From JAPLJC01 sp963697965 (GTDB taxonomy: Bacteria; Desulfobacterota; Desulfobaccia; Desulfobaccales; 0-14-0-80-60-11): a stretch of 64,000 nucleotides of DNA. The DNA is taken from the NCBI GenBank assembly GCA_963697965.1, contig OY969108.1, positions 1,178,001 through 1,242,000 of the forward strand, in the 5' to 3' direction. Below the pieces are notes generated by a model. It was not told where the DNA came from and ran no database searches. It saw only the letters and a list, made by a program, of their open reading frames with translations. Shown here one piece after another: positions 51,385 to 60,556 of the stretch; position 1 is the first letter of the stretch; the number at the start of each line of letters is the position of its first letter. The translations under genes were made by a program, and so were the position numbers.

Positions 51385-52232
51385 GGCTGGCTCATCTTTC
51401 TGGCGCTCTGGTTGCCAAGGTCTTTCTCCTCAATCTCCCCTTCTTCCAGGCCGAATACCCGGAGGGTATTTTCCCAGGTGGCCCGGGCCGCCTCCTCCAG
51501 AGTGAGGTTTCGAACCTGAGCCAACTGCCGGGCCGTGGCGATCAGGTAAGCGGGTTCATTACGCTGGCCCCGCCAGGGTTGTGGAGGCAGATAGGGGCAG
51601 TCGGTCTCCACCAGGAGCCGGTCCAGGGGCGCCATCCTGGCCACCTCCCGCAGGGGGCCGGCCTTGGGGTAGGTAAGGGTGCCGGAAAAAGAGAGGCTAA
51701 ACCCCAGGTCCAGGAAGGACGCGGCCTCCTCCCAACTCCCCCCGAAGCAGTGCATGACCCCGCCCCGGAGGCGGCCCCGGTATTCCCGAAGAATCTTCAG
51801 AGTTACCTCCGTGGCCTCCCGGGTGTGGATGATCACCGGTTTTTTCAGGGCCTGAGCCAGATCCAGTTGGCGGCGGAACCAGCGTTCCTGAGCCTCTGCC
51901 GGCGAGCGGCGGCGGTAGAAATCGAGACCGATTTCGCCGATGGCCACTACCCGGGGCCGGACCGCCAGGGAAGCGAGGGTTTCCAAATCCTTTTCGGTCA
52001 TGGCTCCCGCCCCATGGGGGTGGACCCCCAGGGCTGCCACCACTCCGGGAAATTTCCCGGCGGTGCTGAGCACCAAGGGGGCGTCCCCCATGCTGGTGGC
52101 CACGTTGATCAGTAGAGCCACCCCGGCTTCCCGGGCCCGGCGCACCACCTCGGTCTGGTCAGGCTGCAACTCTTCCAGGTCCAGGTGGGCGTGAGAGTCG
52201 GCCAACCGCAGGGGTATCTGTTTTGAGCTTAT
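51381..52232 (-). CDS. tatD: TatD family metal-dependent deoxyribonuclease
   Basis: The hydrolase has LADSHAHLDLEEL, GEIGLDFYRRRSP, VIIHTREATEV, GVMHCFGGSWEEA and LVETDCPYLPPQ, the metal-site series of TatD. No ATG or GTG fits the N-terminus. A good AGGGAGG stands eight bases before an ATA at 52232, giving MSSKQIPLRLADSH if ATA initiates; a TTG at 52205 would give MADSHAHLD but has no ribosome site. The upstream frame to 52478 is shadow. The start is therefore approximate. Confidence 0.85.
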   Translation of the reverse strand: MSSKQIPLRLADSHAHLDLEELQPDQTEVVRRAREAGVALLINVATSMGDAPLVLSTAGKFPGVVAALGVHPHGAGAMTEKDLETLASLAVRPRVVAIGEIGLDFYRRRSPAEAQERWFRRQLDLAQALKKPVIIHTREATEVTLKILREYRGRLRGGVMHCFGGSWEEAASFLDLGFSLSFSGTLTYPKAGPLREVARMAPLDRLLVETDCPYLPPQPWRGQRNEPAYLIATARQLAQVRNLTLEEAARATWENTLRVFGLEEGEIEEKDLGNQSARKMSQP

Positions 52233-52293
52233 GGACGAATCCTCCCTATCATGGTAAAATATCGAATATTGCCCAAATCTGCAAGGAGCGGCG

Positions 52294-53145
52294 GTGTCCA
52301 CCTGGTTTTCGTCTCTTTTGGGGTTTGCCATCTGCTGGGTTTGCCTGTTGGCCCCTGCGAACCTGGCGGCGACCGACCTCACCCATACCCTGGCCCAATG
52401 GCAGACCTTGGGGCGGGGCCTCAGTTTCACCCGGGTGGACGTTATCCGGGAGGGCGAGGAAGGAGAGGTGGTGACCACCCTGGCCGTGGTGAAAATCGAC
52501 CCGGCTACTAACGCCTTCCGGGTTTTTCACCATGGACCCCAGAGTATTACTGCCTGGCAGCAGGAACTGCAGGCCCCCATCGTCTTCAACGCCAGCTACT
52601 ATGGACCAGGATACCAACCGGTGGGTCTGATCATCTCCGATGGCAAGGCCATCGGGCCAGCGAATAACACCCGGATGCGCGGCATGTTCGTGGCGGAACC
52701 CAAAGGAATTTCCCCGGATCTTCCCCGGGCCACTATCCTGGACCTCCAGGCCACCCCGGTCAATCTCAGGACTCTGCCCTGGACCCAGGGAGTCGAATCC
52801 TTTCCCCTGCTCCTGGACTCCAAGGGGAACATCCGGGTGCGGGACAGCGATAAAAATGCCAACCGCACGGTGATCGCCACCGACCGGGTGGGTAATATCC
52901 TGGTCTTCAACACCTCCAACCGCTATTTCACTTTGCGGGAGATGGCCCAATTCCTCAAGGGCAGCAATTTCGAGATCGACTCCGCTATGAACCTGGATGG
53001 CGGCAGCGAAGCCCAACTGTTGATCAAGACCAAGAACTTTGAATATTTTTCTCCGCCCGCCTGGGAAAATCCCATCGGCAACCTTCTGGAGCGACAGGGG
53101 TCCTTTTTGCCCACCGTGGTGGGGGTGTTCCCTCGTAAGGACTGA
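52294..53145 (+). CDS. Exported phosphodiester glycosidase family protein
   Basis: This 283-residue protein starts at GTG after AAGGAGCGGCG. It has a signal peptide (MSTWFSSLLGFAICWVC, then LLAPANLAA) and a NAGPA-like domain: PIVFNASYYGPGYQPVGLII, SFPLLLDSKG and DSAMNLDGGSEAQLLIK, the last holding the conserved N-L-D-G-G-x-S/E. The family includes enzymes that uncover mannose phosphodiesters and many bacterial exported forms of unknown substrate. Divergent from tatD with a short shared upstream. Confidence 0.75.
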   Translation: MSTWFSSLLGFAICWVCLLAPANLAATDLTHTLAQWQTLGRGLSFTRVDVIREGEEGEVVTTLAVVKIDPATNAFRVFHHGPQSITAWQQELQAPIVFNASYYGPGYQPVGLIISDGKAIGPANNTRMRGMFVAEPKGISPDLPRATILDLQATPVNLRTLPWTQGVESFPLLLDSKGNIRVRDSDKNANRTVIATDRVGNILVFNTSNRYFTLREMAQFLKGSNFEIDSAMNLDGGSEAQLLIKTKNFEYFSPPAWENPIGNLLERQGSFLPTVVGVFPRKD

Positions 53146-53150
53146 TCCCC

Positions 53151-53849
53151 ATGGCCGCTTACCTTATCCTCGGGGCGGGAAAATTCGGCTGTTTGGCACT
53201 TAAAAGGTTGGCCCGCCAGGATGCCGCGGCCACCTTTTTAGTGGTGGACCACCGGCCGGAGGCCCTGGCCGGGGCCCTGGCCCTGGGGATACCGCGAGTG
53301 GCAGGGACGGCTGCGGAGGCCGCCACCTTTTTGGCCGGCAATCTCGCAGAGGATTCCCCCTGGGACTGGCTCATCCCCATGGTGCCGGTACACCTGGCCT
53401 GGGCCTGGCTGCTGGCCGGCCCCCTGCGGGGCTGGGAGCCGGCGCCGCCGCCGGATAGCCTGGGAGACCTGGCGCCGGTGGCCTGGCGAGGCCCGGGAGG
53501 CCAGTGGTATCTGAGCCGGGCCGCCCATCGCTGCCCGGATGATTGCGACGAGCCGGAGTCGGTCTGTCCGGTGAGCCGGGAACCCCGGAAGGCGGCCCTG
53601 TTCGACGAACTGGCGGCCGTGAGTTTGCCCGGGTTTGCCATCAAGGTGGTGGCCAGCCGGCAACTGGCTCCCGGAGTGGGGGGCTACCCGCCCGGGGCCT
53701 TGCTGGCCCTGGCCAGGGACCTGGCCGGCCAGGGCGGCCGGACCTTGATTGCCACCGCCTGCCGCTGCCACGGGGTGGTGCACGGGCTGAAAGGCCCCAC
53801 ACCTGTGGGACAAAACAGAAAACAGGAAACAGAAAACGGTCAACTATGA
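53151..53849 (+). CDS. Rossmann-fold (TrkA-N-like) protein of unknown role
   Basis: This 232-residue protein starts AAYLILGAGKFGCLALKRL, a dinucleotide-binding fold. A cysteine-rich stretch HRCPDDCDEPESVCPV lies near the middle (about 126-141) and TACRCHG near the end; together they could bind metal. The last dozen residues (QNRKQETENGQL) come from a dispersed repeat also present inside the hydrolase gene at about 14703. The stop overlaps the start of the sigma-54 regulator (ATGA), which suggests a functional link. Confidence 0.6.
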   Translation: MAAYLILGAGKFGCLALKRLARQDAAATFLVVDHRPEALAGALALGIPRVAGTAAEAATFLAGNLAEDSPWDWLIPMVPVHLAWAWLLAGPLRGWEPAPPPDSLGDLAPVAWRGPGGQWYLSRAAHRCPDDCDEPESVCPVSREPRKAALFDELAAVSLPGFAIKVVASRQLAPGVGGYPPGALLALARDLAGQGGRTLIATACRCHGVVHGLKGPTPVGQNRKQETENGQL

Positions 53850-54790
53850 GCGGCTTTGATCAATCCGGGGTCCTGGGCGCCTCGCTACGCATGCGGGAGA
53901 TCTTTCACCTGCTGGAGCTGGTGTCGGCCTCGGATGCCAACGTCTTGGTGCTGGGTGAGACCGGCACCGGCAAGGAACTGGTGGCCCGGGCCATTCATCG
54001 CAACAGCCCCAGGGCCGCCGCGCCCTTCGTGGTGGTCAACTGCGCCGCTCTGCCCGAAACCCTGATAGAGTCCGAGCTCTTCGGCCATGAGCGGGGGGCC
54101 TTCACCGGGGCTGTCAGCCGCCAGGAGGGCCGTTTCCTCATGGCCCACCGGGGCAGCCTGTTTCTTGATGAGATCGGGGAGCTCAGCCTCACCACCCAGG
54201 CTAAAATTCTACGGGTTCTCCAGACCAGGGAGTTTGAACCCCTGGGGAGCACCCGCACCCAGAAGGTGGATGTCAGGATCATCGCGGCCACCAACCGCAA
54301 CCTGGAAACCAGGGTGCGGGATGGGCGTTTCCGGGACGATCTCTTTTATCGTCTCAACGTCTTTCCCATTGTCCTGCCTCCCTTGAGGGACCGGCTGGAT
54401 GATCTGCCGCTTTTGGCTGATCATTTTCTGAGGATCTTTGTAGCGAAAAACCGTAAGAAAATCAACTCAATATCCCCGGAGGTGCTCCAGGCTTTCCAGG
54501 ATTATCCCTGGCCGGGAAATATCCGGGAGTTGGAGAACGTCATCGAACGGGGGGTGATCGTCTGCCTGGGGGGCACCCTGACCCCCCCGGACCTGCCGGA
54601 CCACCTGCAGCATGGCGGCAGGACCTCGCCCGAGTACCTGGTGGAACCGGCGTTGCCGGAACTGGAGCGGCAGTTGATCAGCCGTACCCTGGAAAAGGTG
54701 GATGGCCAGCGGCAGGTGGCCGCGGAGATCCTGGGAATTTCCCTGGAGGAGTTGGAACTGAGGCTCCGCTCTTATGGAGTGGGCAACTAG
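53846..54790 (+). CDS. Sigma-54-dependent transcriptional activator without receiver domain
   Basis: The start is set at MSGFDQSGVLG (314 residues) because its ATG overlaps the stop of the Rossmann protein. It consists of the AAA+ domain alone plus a DNA-binding end: Walker A GETGTGKE, the sigma-54 contact loop ERGAFTGAVS, Walker B LFLDEIGEL, and a C-terminal Fis-type helix-turn-helix (RQVAAEILGISLEELELRLR). Lacking a receiver or GAF domain, it must be controlled by a partner, perhaps the upstream Rossmann/Cys protein. Confidence 0.85.
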   Translation: MSGFDQSGVLGASLRMREIFHLLELVSASDANVLVLGETGTGKELVARAIHRNSPRAAAPFVVVNCAALPETLIESELFGHERGAFTGAVSRQEGRFLMAHRGSLFLDEIGELSLTTQAKILRVLQTREFEPLGSTRTQKVDVRIIAATNRNLETRVRDGRFRDDLFYRLNVFPIVLPPLRDRLDDLPLLADHFLRIFVAKNRKKINSISPEVLQAFQDYPWPGNIRELENVIERGVIVCLGGTLTPPDLPDHLQHGGRTSPEYLVEPALPELERQLISRTLEKVDGQRQVAAEILGISLEELELRLRSYGVGN

Positions 54791-54866
54791 GGCAGGTCTT
54801 GCAGCCTGGGTCTGGATATCCTTAAGGACTTATATTAATTAATAAAAAGCATATTAGGAATTTATC

Positions 54867-55538
54867 ATGTTCTTCCCACCCCTGATCTTTCTGATGATGC
54901 TGGCCTTCTTCGTGGTGGCCCTGATCCTGCTGCCCTTCCTGCTGCTGGGGATGATCGGCGAGGCCTTTTTGCGGCTGGGGCTCCCCCCCGGCCTGATCTT
55001 CTTGCTGCTCATCTCCACCCTGGTGGGCAGCCTGGTGAACATTCCCATCTATCGTTTCGAGAGCCGGGAGGTGATGGGAGATCAGATGATCTCCTATTTC
55101 GGCATGCAGTTCCGGCCGCCCCACCTGGGGTCCGGCCACGAAACGGTGCTGGCCGTCAACGTGGGCGGGGCCTTGATCCCGCTAGGCCTGTGTCTTTATC
55201 TGCTCTTGAGGATACCCTTCGGCTGGTATCTGCCGGTTCTGGTGCTCCTGGTGACCCTGGTGGTGAACCGCCTGGCCCGGCCGGTCAGGGGATTGGGAAT
55301 CGCGGTGCCCGGACTTGTCCCGCCGCTGGTGGCGGCCCTGGGAGCCTACCTCTTTTGCCCCCCCTGGCTCCGGGCGCCCTGCGCCTACATTGCCAGTACC
55401 CTGGGGATTCTTGTGGGCGCCGACCTCCTGAAATTGGGGGAGATCCCCAAGCTGGGGGCGCCGGTGGCCTCCATCGGCGGCGCCGGCACCTTCGACGCCA
55501 TCTTCTTCGGGGGGATCGTCGCGGTATTGCTAAGTTAG
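54867..55538 (+). CDS. DUF1614 family membrane protein
   Basis: This 223-residue protein has about seven hydrophobic helices. LVGSLVNIPIYRF and the C-terminal PVASIGGAGTFDAIFFGGI are hallmarks of DUF1614, found in archaea and anaerobic bacteria. The function is unknown. It lies 76 bases after the sigma-54 activator gene. Confidence 0.8.
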   Translation: MFFPPLIFLMMLAFFVVALILLPFLLLGMIGEAFLRLGLPPGLIFLLLISTLVGSLVNIPIYRFESREVMGDQMISYFGMQFRPPHLGSGHETVLAVNVGGALIPLGLCLYLLLRIPFGWYLPVLVLLVTLVVNRLARPVRGLGIAVPGLVPPLVAALGAYLFCPPWLRAPCAYIASTLGILVGADLLKLGEIPKLGAPVASIGGAGTFDAIFFGGIVAVLLS

Positions 55539-55615
55539 GGAATCAGTCTGGCCCAACTCGGGGAAATGGGTTATAGTTTTGCTTAGGGAATTTCTGTTTT
55601 TGGGGAGGTTAATAT

Positions 55616-56101
55616 ATGAGGCGACTTTCCAGCCCTGTGCCATCGCGGTTGCCTGGAGCCTTCTCCGGGCTATGGGCCTGGGGGCGGCATCCCTGGGCGC
55701 CGGTTCTGTTGGTCCTGTCCATCCCTTTGCTCCTCGGGTGGACCTGGAAGGATGCAGCCAGCGGCATGACCATCAACCCCTCCTACGTGAACAAAATCCA
55801 GGATGGCAAGACCACCAAACAGGAAGTTCTCGTCTATTTTGGGGATCCCAAGGAGATCGAGCGCACCTCCGATGGTCTGGTTTACAAATACTACACCTAT
55901 AAGAACGCCGACTCCTTGCCTTATGACCCTTATAAACGCGAGCCCAATGAGCAGTCCACCTCCGATTATTTGCTTGAGGACAACCAGATTAAAAAGAAGC
56001 CGGAGGTCAAGAACGGGGGCAAAATCCTGAAGAGCAGCCTGGAAATCCGCTTCAAACCCGACAGCAACACCGTGATGAGCCACGAATATAAGGAATTTTA
56101 G
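55616..56101 (+). CDS. Membrane-anchored BamE/SmpA-like domain protein
   Basis: This 161-residue protein has one N-terminal membrane span or signal (about 27-43), then VNKIQDGKTTKQEVLVYFGD and GLVYKYYTYKN, the SmpA/OmlA pattern of small beta-alpha outer-membrane-associated proteins. There is no lipobox Cys. It is 11 bases upstream of folC on the same strand. Confidence 0.6.
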   Translation: MRRLSSPVPSRLPGAFSGLWAWGRHPWAPVLLVLSIPLLLGWTWKDAASGMTINPSYVNKIQDGKTTKQEVLVYFGDPKEIERTSDGLVYKYYTYKNADSLPYDPYKREPNEQSTSDYLLEDNQIKKKPEVKNGGKILKSSLEIRFKPDSNTVMSHEYKEF

Positions 56102-56112
56102 CGGGGTGCCGG

Positions 56113-57402
56113 ATGACGGTCTTCGCCGACCTGGCCCAGGCTCTATCCTGGGTTTTTGATTTACAGAAATTCGGCGTCAAGTTTGGCCTGTCCTCCACCC
56201 TGGACCTGCTGGCCCGGTTGGGCCTTCCCTACCTGGAGGGCCGTTATCTTCACATCGCCGGCACCAACGGCAAGGGCTCGGTGGCGGCCATCCTCAGCGC
56301 CGTCCTCACCCGGGCCGGATACCCCGTGGGTCTCTTCACTTCCCCGCATCTGGTGAGCTTTAGGGAGCGCCTGCGCCTGCGAGACCGGGAAATCACCGCA
56401 GACCGCTTGCTGTCGCTGATCAACCAGGTGCGGGCCGTGGTGGACCCAAGCGAGCCTCCCACCTTCTTCGAATTCGCCACCGTCATGGCCTTCCTCTATT
56501 TTCTGGAGGAAAAGGCGGACCCCATCATCCTGGAAACTGGCATGGGGGGACGGCTGGACGCCACCAACGTCGTAGTCCCGCTCCTGACGGTGATCACCAA
56601 CATCTCCCGGGACCATCAGGACTACCTGGGGCGGGGGCTGTTGGCCATCGCCACCGAGAAGGCGGGCATCATCAAAGAAAAAACGCCCTTAGTTACCTAT
56701 GCCCGGCAACCCTCGGTCCTGGAATTTTTCCGCCGCCGCTGCCGGGAACTGGAAGCGCCGCTGTATGTGGGGGGAGTGGACTTCCGGGCGCGGGGGGCTT
56801 CCGGGGGGCGCTTTGGCTACCAGGGGCTGAACCGGGGCTTGGCGGGTCTCACCTTGAGCCTGCGGGGACGCCACCAGTACCGTAATGCCGCGGTGTCCCT
56901 GGCGGTCTTGGAGCTTTTGGAGCAGCGCGGCTGGGTCATCGGCGAGGCCGCCATCCGGGAAGGGCTGGCGAATACCCGCTGGCCGGGGCGCCTGGAACAG
57001 GTGGCCCAGGACCGCCGTATCCTTCTGGACGGGGCCCACAACCCCGCCGCCGCCCTCACCCTGGCCCAGGCCTTGAAACCGGGGCGTTCCGGGGGCAACG
57101 GCCGGCTGTTCCTGGTGATGGGCATTATGGCCGATAAGGATGTGGACGCCATCCTGGCCCGCCTGCTGCCACTGGCCCATTTAGTGATCTTCACCCAACC
57201 CCGGTCCTTACGGGCCGCAGCCACCTCAGACCTGGCCCGGAGGGCCCAGGCCTATGCTCTGGAGGTGCTCCAGGTTCCCCGGGTGAGTGAGGCCATCCGC
57301 CGGGCTCAGACCCTGGCCGGCCCCCGGGACCGCATCGTCGTCACTGGCTCCCTCTTCACCGTGGGAGAGGCGAAGGAGTATTTTCAAGGTTGCGAGTCTT
57401 GA
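56113..57402 (+). CDS. folC: Folylpolyglutamate synthase / dihydrofolate synthase
   Basis: This 429-residue Mur-ligase-fold enzyme has the ATP loop GTNGKGSVAAILS, FTSPHLVSFRERL, LETGMGGRLDATNVV and LLDGAHNPAAALTL, diagnostic of FolC. It adds glutamate to dihydropteroate or folates. It is co-oriented with the BamE-like gene and followed by a repeat-filled gap. Confidence 0.92.
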   Translation: MTVFADLAQALSWVFDLQKFGVKFGLSSTLDLLARLGLPYLEGRYLHIAGTNGKGSVAAILSAVLTRAGYPVGLFTSPHLVSFRERLRLRDREITADRLLSLINQVRAVVDPSEPPTFFEFATVMAFLYFLEEKADPIILETGMGGRLDATNVVVPLLTVITNISRDHQDYLGRGLLAIATEKAGIIKEKTPLVTYARQPSVLEFFRRRCRELEAPLYVGGVDFRARGASGGRFGYQGLNRGLAGLTLSLRGRHQYRNAAVSLAVLELLEQRGWVIGEAAIREGLANTRWPGRLEQVAQDRRILLDGAHNPAAALTLAQALKPGRSGGNGRLFLVMGIMADKDVDAILARLLPLAHLVIFTQPRSLRAAATSDLARRAQAYALEVLQVPRVSEAIRRAQTLAGPRDRIVVTGSLFTVGEAKEYFQGCES

Positions 57403-57425
57403 ATAATAATTAAGAATACGAGAAA

Positions 57426-57545
57426 GTGTAGGGTGGGCACTGCCCATCGATTCCTTAGAATCTTTTTAAAAGAACCGCATTGCAGCTAATTCTTATTTTC
57501 TAACCTCGAAACTTAGGGCGGACACATGGGGCCGCCCCTACAACT
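57426..57545. repeat. Palindromic repeats between folC and the PfkB gene
   Basis: GTAGGGTGGGCACTGCCCATC at 57428-57448 and a GGGCGGACACATGGGGCCGCCC hairpin at about 57517-57538. Confidence 0.65.
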
Positions 57546-57563
57546 CAAAACTCAAGGGTCTTT

Positions 57564-58508
57564 ATGCAAATCTTCGTTTCCGGGTCCCTGGCCTACGACC
57601 GCATCATGGATTTCCCCGGCCGTTTCGCGGATCACATCCTGCCGGAGAAGATCCATATCCTGAACGTCTGTTTCATGGTGAATGGCCTCAGAGAGCATTT
57701 CGGCGGCACCGCCGGCAATATCGCCTATAATCTGGCCTTGCTGGGGGAAAAGCCGGTCATCCTGGCGACTGCGGGCAAGGATTTCGCGGCCTACCGGGAA
57801 TGGCTGGCCGGCCTCGACCTGCCCTTAACGGGGATCAAGGAGATCCCCGGGGTCCTCACCGCCGGGGCTTACATCACCACTGACCTCTCCGACAACCAGA
57901 TTACCGGGTTCAATCCCGGGGCCATGCAACACCTCTCAGATTATCGTTTCGAGGGGGTGGACGCGGCCGCCGCTTACGCCATCGTGGCCCCGGGCGGGTT
58001 GGAAGACATGCTGGTTTATACCCGGGCCTATAAGACCCTGGGGCTACCCTATATCTTCGACCCCGGCCAGAGCATCCCCGCCTGGGAGGGCGGTCAGCTC
58101 CGGGAGATGGTTGCCGGGGCCTTGGCCCTCATCGTCAATGATTACGAGTTGGAGATGTTTCGGCAAAAGACCGGCCTTATGGATCAGGAACTTTTGGAGT
58201 TAGCGCCCACGCTGATCGTCACCCGGGGCGAGGAAGGCTCCTATCTCTTAACCGCCGCTGGCCAGTGCTTGGTGCCCGCGGTGCGCCCCAGCCAGGTAAA
58301 GGACCCCACCGGCGCCGGGGACGCCTACCGGGCCGGGCTTCTCAAGGGGCTGGTCCTGGGGCTCTCCTGGCAGGAGTCAACCCGCCTGGGGGCGGTCCTG
58401 GCCAGCTTTTGCGTGGAGCAACAAGGCACCCAGGAACACCGGCTGGAAATCTCCCAGTTCTGGGAGCGTTACCGGGAGAACTTCGGGCCGCCGCCGCTGG
58501 CGGCGTAG
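57564..58508 (+). CDS. PfkB family sugar/nucleoside kinase (adenosine-kinase-like)
   Basis: This 314-residue kinase has FGGTAGNIAYNLALLG near the N-terminus and the C-terminal DPTGAGDAYRAGLLKGL, where Asp is the catalytic base of the PfkB fold. SLAYDRIMDFPGRFADHI resembles the bacterial adenosine kinase-like group. The exact acceptor cannot be told from the sequence. Confidence 0.82.
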   Translation: MQIFVSGSLAYDRIMDFPGRFADHILPEKIHILNVCFMVNGLREHFGGTAGNIAYNLALLGEKPVILATAGKDFAAYREWLAGLDLPLTGIKEIPGVLTAGAYITTDLSDNQITGFNPGAMQHLSDYRFEGVDAAAAYAIVAPGGLEDMLVYTRAYKTLGLPYIFDPGQSIPAWEGGQLREMVAGALALIVNDYELEMFRQKTGLMDQELLELAPTLIVTRGEEGSYLLTAAGQCLVPAVRPSQVKDPTGAGDAYRAGLLKGLVLGLSWQESTRLGAVLASFCVEQQGTQEHRLEISQFWERYRENFGPPPLAA

Positions 58509-58514
58509 GGGTGG

Positions 58515-58725
58515 GGAGAGTTCAAAGTTCAAAATTCTAAACCTAACCGCTTTACATCGGTGATTCGGCCACCGCTTTTGACATAGGTAACCAGGACTAT
58601 TAGGTTTCTGTTTAGGTTCCTATGGTATTAACTCTCTTCCATATACCCCTCTGTGCCCCCCTGGTTAAAAGTCAAAAGTTTAAAATCCGCCAAACTTTGA
58701 ACTTTGAACCTTTAACCTTGAACTT
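58515..58725. repeat. Inverted pair of TTCAAAGTTCAAA-type repeats
   Basis: GTTCAAAGTTCAAAATTCTAA at about 58520 and its complement AAACTTTGAACTTTGAACC at about 58691 bracket the 221-base gap. The style matches the inverted simple repeats at 15361/15618. Confidence 0.65.
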
Positions 58726-58729
58726 ATCT

Positions 58730-60448
58730 TCAGCTCAATTCCTCTAAGGCCTTTGCCGCGAACCCCAGGCTGGCGTCCAGTTCCAGGGCTTGTTTCAGGA
58801 CGTAGGCCGCCTCCTGGCGGTGGCCCAGGCGCTGCAAATTGATGCCCAGGTTGGCATAGTCGATGGCGGAGCCGGGGTCGAGTTCGATTACCTTCTCGAA
58901 GCAGGCCACCGCCTGCTGATATTCCTCCAGCTTGAAGAAGCAGAATCCCAGGAAATGGTGGGCCTCCTTCAGATTGGGGTCCAGCTCCAGGGCCTGCCGG
59001 AAGGCGGCGGCGGCAGTCAAGTAGTCGCCCAGGTCCTTATGGCAGTTGCCCAGGTGCACGTGGATGCTGGGAACTTCGTGAGCCGGGGGATTGAGCGCCA
59101 GGGTCTTTTGGAAATGGCGCAGGGCGTCGTCTGTGCTGCCCAGGTTGGCCAGGGCCAGGCCCAGAAAGAAGTTGACTTCGAAGCGCTCCGGAAAGGTCTG
59201 GTTTAGCTGCTGCAAGGCCACCAGGCCATCCATGGGTTCGGCATAGAGGGCCGCGGTCTTGGCCAGGTGGAAGACGACGTTGGTGTTGCGGGTGCGCTCC
59301 AGGAAGTGGGTGCCCGGGATCAGGACGTAAACCGCGGGGATGCCGATCCGGGGATGGGTGACGTCCACCGCCAGGACCTCCAGGTGCAGGCGGGCCAGGG
59401 CCTTTAGGCAGTTGTTGATCTCCACCTTGAGGTTTTCGTGGGCCAGGTTGGGCAGGCTGTCCAGGGGGACGAGCGGGCCTGGGGCCATGAGATAGGCGGC
59501 CTCCTCCAGGGACTCGTATTTGGGGAGGGTAGGGCGGTAAGAGGTGCGCCGGTGAAAATCCCCCGCCAGTTGGGCCACCTCGGTTAAGGCCCGGATCAGG
59601 GACTTGGCGGGGTCGGTGGTGGTGCCGGCGGCGAAGACGATTTCGCTCGATTCGGGGAAAGTGGCGGGATCGTAGGCCAGGGCCGCCACCGTGGGGATGC
59701 CGGTATCCATCGAGAAATCCCTGAGGTAAACTTTGATGCCGTTCCTGGAGAATTTGTCCAGCAACTCCCGGGCCGCGGGGTCGGTCACCGACTCCGGGTC
59801 GATGGCCGGAGTGGGCCGGCGCTCCTGGGTGAGGACCGTGCCCACGTGGCGCTCCACCACCTCGCACAGGGCCTGGAGCACCGCCTCCTCGTAACCGTTG
59901 CCGGCCGCCGGGCCGTTGTACTCCTCGATGAGATAGAACCAATACAGGGGCAGATAGACCGGGGCCCCGGTGCTGAGGTTGGTGGCCGGGACGAAATGGA
60001 GGGGCCAGTCCTGGTAGAGGGCCGCGGCGGCGGGAACGTCCGGGGAAGCGTCGAACAGGGAGCGGGCCAGGTAGGAGAAGGGCAGGGCCTGGCCCTTCAG
60101 GTCCCGGGCCCGGCCATAGCGTTTCGGGCCACTCTCGATAAAGGTGAAGAAGCTGAAGCGCTCCACCAGTTCCATGAGGGCGCTGGCCTCGGACTGCACC
60201 GGGGTGGCGCCTTTGCCCATCTGTTTCTGGGTGGGCACCACCCGCCGGGCGTCGGCTCCCAGGAGGCTGATGTGGACCGGGATGTCCAGGCGCCCGGAGT
60301 CGATGCGCATGGTCTCCGCCAGGATCTCCAGATCGAGGCCGGCCAAGCGCTCCCGCACCCGGCGGACGGTGTCCTCCGGGGTCAGGAGCTTGTCCTGGTC
60401 GTAGGTGTAGCCTTTAAAGGCGTCGGTGAGCGGCAGGATCGGCAACAT
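58730..60448 (-). CDS. YcaO domain-TPR fusion protein
   Basis: This 572-residue protein has a YcaO domain to about residue 390: GKGATPVQSEASALMELVER (ATP-binding), EAVLQALCEVVERHVG, and FAAGTTTDPAKSLIRALTEV. It is followed by at least four TPR units (FFLGLALANLGSTDDALRHF, HVHLGNCHKDLGDYLTAA, HHFLGFCFFKLEEYQQAV, YANLGINLQRLGHRQEAA). YcaO enzymes phosphorylate peptide backbones to form azolines or thioamides. No precursor peptide is evident nearby, so the substrate may be a protein recruited by the TPRs. Confidence 0.82.
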   Translation of the reverse strand: MLPILPLTDAFKGYTYDQDKLLTPEDTVRRVRERLAGLDLEILAETMRIDSGRLDIPVHISLLGADARRVVPTQKQMGKGATPVQSEASALMELVERFSFFTFIESGPKRYGRARDLKGQALPFSYLARSLFDASPDVPAAAALYQDWPLHFVPATNLSTGAPVYLPLYWFYLIEEYNGPAAGNGYEEAVLQALCEVVERHVGTVLTQERRPTPAIDPESVTDPAARELLDKFSRNGIKVYLRDFSMDTGIPTVAALAYDPATFPESSEIVFAAGTTTDPAKSLIRALTEVAQLAGDFHRRTSYRPTLPKYESLEEAAYLMAPGPLVPLDSLPNLAHENLKVEINNCLKALARLHLEVLAVDVTHPRIGIPAVYVLIPGTHFLERTRNTNVVFHLAKTAALYAEPMDGLVALQQLNQTFPERFEVNFFLGLALANLGSTDDALRHFQKTLALNPPAHEVPSIHVHLGNCHKDLGDYLTAAAAFRQALELDPNLKEAHHFLGFCFFKLEEYQQAVACFEKVIELDPGSAIDYANLGINLQRLGHRQEAAYVLKQALELDASLGFAAKALEELS

Positions 60449-60556
60449 GGGTCATAATCTCCTGGCTCAGATTATGACCCTGGAAGGGATTTTTAGCAAA
60501 CAGCGAGGCTCACCGGGCCGCCAGGCCGCGAAGGTCCTGGTCCGATGGGTAAATTT

